Shown: positions 4,878 through 5,620 of the stretch, in pieces
Numbering within the stretch: position 1 is the stretch's first letter
How the letters are laid out: every line of letters starts with the position of its first letter
Assembly: GCA_025963265.1 (NCBI GenBank)
Contig: JAOPUY010000267.1
Location: 1-5,620 of the forward strand
Direction: 5' to 3'
DNA length: 5,620 nucleotides
From: Frankiales bacterium
GTDB taxonomy: Bacteria > Actinomycetota > Actinomycetes > Mycobacteriales > Jatrophihabitantaceae
Notes under the pieces: generated by a model
The model's database searches: none
Seen by the model: the letters and a program-made list of their open reading frames with translations, nothing else
Told to the model about the DNA's origin: nothing
Program-made: the position numbers and the translations under genes

Positions 4878-5620
4878 CTACTGCGACAAGGCACCCTCGA
4901 CGGTCGAGCGGACCGTGTGCATCGCGACGGTGCCACTCGTGTCGCTGTCGCCGATCTGGGCGTTCACGTCGCCGCGACCGCCGATGACGACGTTGCCGTC
5001 GTCCTCGGTCGCCACGTTGTGGTCGCCCCGCACGTTCAGCGAGATGTCGTCGAAGCCGTCGCCCCCGATGGACAACGACCCACCGGAGCCTCCGCCCGAC
5101 CTCGACCCGCTCGGTGCGACGGCGCTCGGTGCGACGGCGCTCGACGCCGGATCGGGCGCCGGGTTCGCGGCAACGGAATCCTCGCCGTCGTCGCTGCCCG
5201 CACTGCCTCCGCCGCTGTCGTCGCTGTCGGTGTCGTCGCCGCCGCGGCTCGGCCCGGATCGGACGGTCGAATCGACCGTGTCCACCGCGTTTAGTCCGCT
5301 GGAGTCGGTGTCGCCGGTGTTCCCGTTGATGGCGCCGTCGCGATTGACGAACAAATTGGAGTCGTCGTAAGTCGCAGCGTTGTCGTTGCCCGCGACGTTG
5401 ACGGAGTGGTCCTCGTAGCCGTTGATGTCGATGTCTTTCGCACCGGCGGGAGGCGCCGCCACCGCTCCGGTCACCGCCGTCTTGATCGAACCGGTCATCG
5501 ACGGGGACTCGGTCGCACCGGCGCTCGGGTGGGCCAACCCCCGCGTCAAACTCGTCGAGGCGCCGGTGGTCAAGGTGGAGCCAGTGCTGTCGATCGCGAC
5601 CAGGCCGCCTCGCGAGGTGT
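4878..5620 (-). CDS. Unrecognised Asp/Gly/Ser-rich protein with two copies of a 56-residue module (5' end beyond right edge)
   Basis: The reading frame is open from the right edge to TAG at 4880-4878, giving 246 visible codons. A TTG at 5573 is an internal Leu, not a supported start, because the frame continues upstream with no stop. The visible part begins Ser/Thr/Ala/Gly-rich and then has module 1 (5268-5420 core; GYEDHSVNVAGNDNAATYDD). A linker of Asp, Ser, Gly, Ala and Pro follows, then module 2 (4890-5057; GFDDISLNVRGDHNVATEDD), and the protein ends ALSQ. The modules match at 25 of 56 positions without gaps and share the patterns N-V-x-G-x-x-N-x-A-T-x-D-D-x-N and G-D-x-D-x-S-G...T-V-x-S-T-V. 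There is no membrane helix in the visible part. The composition suggests a surface or secreted, possibly Ca2+-binding beta-rich protein, but that is inference and any signal peptide would be off-window. Compare IniB-like Asp/Asn-rich actinobacterial proteins; the likeness is only in composition. Confidence 0.75.
   Translation of the reverse strand, partial: TSRGGLVAIDSTGSTLTTGASTSLTRGLAHPSAGATESPSMTGSIKTAVTGAVAAPPAGAKDIDINGYEDHSVNVAGNDNAATYDDSNLFVNRDGAINGNTGDTDSSGLNAVDTVDSTVRSGPSRGGDDTDSDDSGGGSAGSDDGEDSVAANPAPDPASSAVAPSAVAPSGSRSGGGSGGSLSIGGDGFDDISLNVRGDHNVATEDDGNVVIGGRGDVNAQIGDSDTSGTVAMHTVRSTVEGALSQ
5109..5143. repeat. 15-bp tandem repeat in the linker of the right-edge gene
   Basis: GCTCGGTGCGACGGC occurs at 5109-5123 and 5124-5138 without mismatch, followed by a partial third unit. 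On the minus strand it encodes tandem SAVAP units (SAVAPSAVAPSG). A perfect repeat of 15 bases in a low-complexity linker suggests slippage-driven length variation that keeps the frame. Confidence 0.8.

Noticed and set aside
4202..4936. Minus-strand frame overlapping the DUF427 gene and the 51-bp repeat, encoding Arg/Gly-rich 17-residue repeats
   Set aside because: It is antisense to a conserved DUF427 coding sequence, and its repeat arises only because 51 bases is a multiple of three.
4674..5294. Plus-strand frame through the palindromic repeat and opposite the right-edge gene
   Set aside because: Its product is Arg/Pro-rich with no recognisable domain. The minus-strand frame shows a duplicated module conserved at residue level, which is better evidence for coding.

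Overview
The window is GC-rich, with strong G/C preference at third codon positions, GTG/TTG starts, and TANNNT -10-like hexamers placed right in front of start codons. This points to a high-GC actinobacterium. Genus and species cannot be read from the sequence. No plasmid, phage, insertion sequence, RNA gene or CRISPR array is visible, and it looks like ordinary chromosome.

Left part (1-2569): a multidrug-type ABC exporter half-transporter on the minus strand lies between two MarR-family regulator genes. One regulator starts at 95 on the minus strand and runs off the left edge; only about 31 codons are visible, and it was found by reading the minus strand directly. The other (2153-2569, +) is divergent from the transporter. 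Two overlapping 13-bp inverted repeats sit between the divergent genes and are the obvious candidate operator. The simplest reading is a drug- or ligand-responsive efflux locus in which the divergent MarR protein represses itself and the exporter.

Middle (2570-3949): a 77-residue winged-helix protein with a good ribosome binding site, then an exodeoxyribonuclease III gene (xthA-like) with all catalytic residues. A GTTGG-rich repeat tract fills the gap between them and abuts the exonuclease promoter. The exonuclease, the divergent MarR gene and the left-edge MarR gene share one start layout: TANNNT, six bases, start codon, with no Shine-Dalgarno sequence. This predicts leaderless mRNAs.

Right part (3950-5620): a DUF427-family protein of canonical two-half layout (+) converges on the 3' end of an unrecognised Asp/Gly/Ser-rich gene on the minus strand that runs off the right edge. 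Between the two stop codons lies a 51-bp tandem repeat, about 2.6 copies, each with a perfect 16-bp inverted repeat. The last copy is followed by TTTT and could terminate plus-strand transcription. The right-edge protein holds two diverged copies of a 56-residue module, 25 of 56 residues identical, joined by a low-complexity linker. It and the 51-bp palindromic array are the least explained parts of the window.
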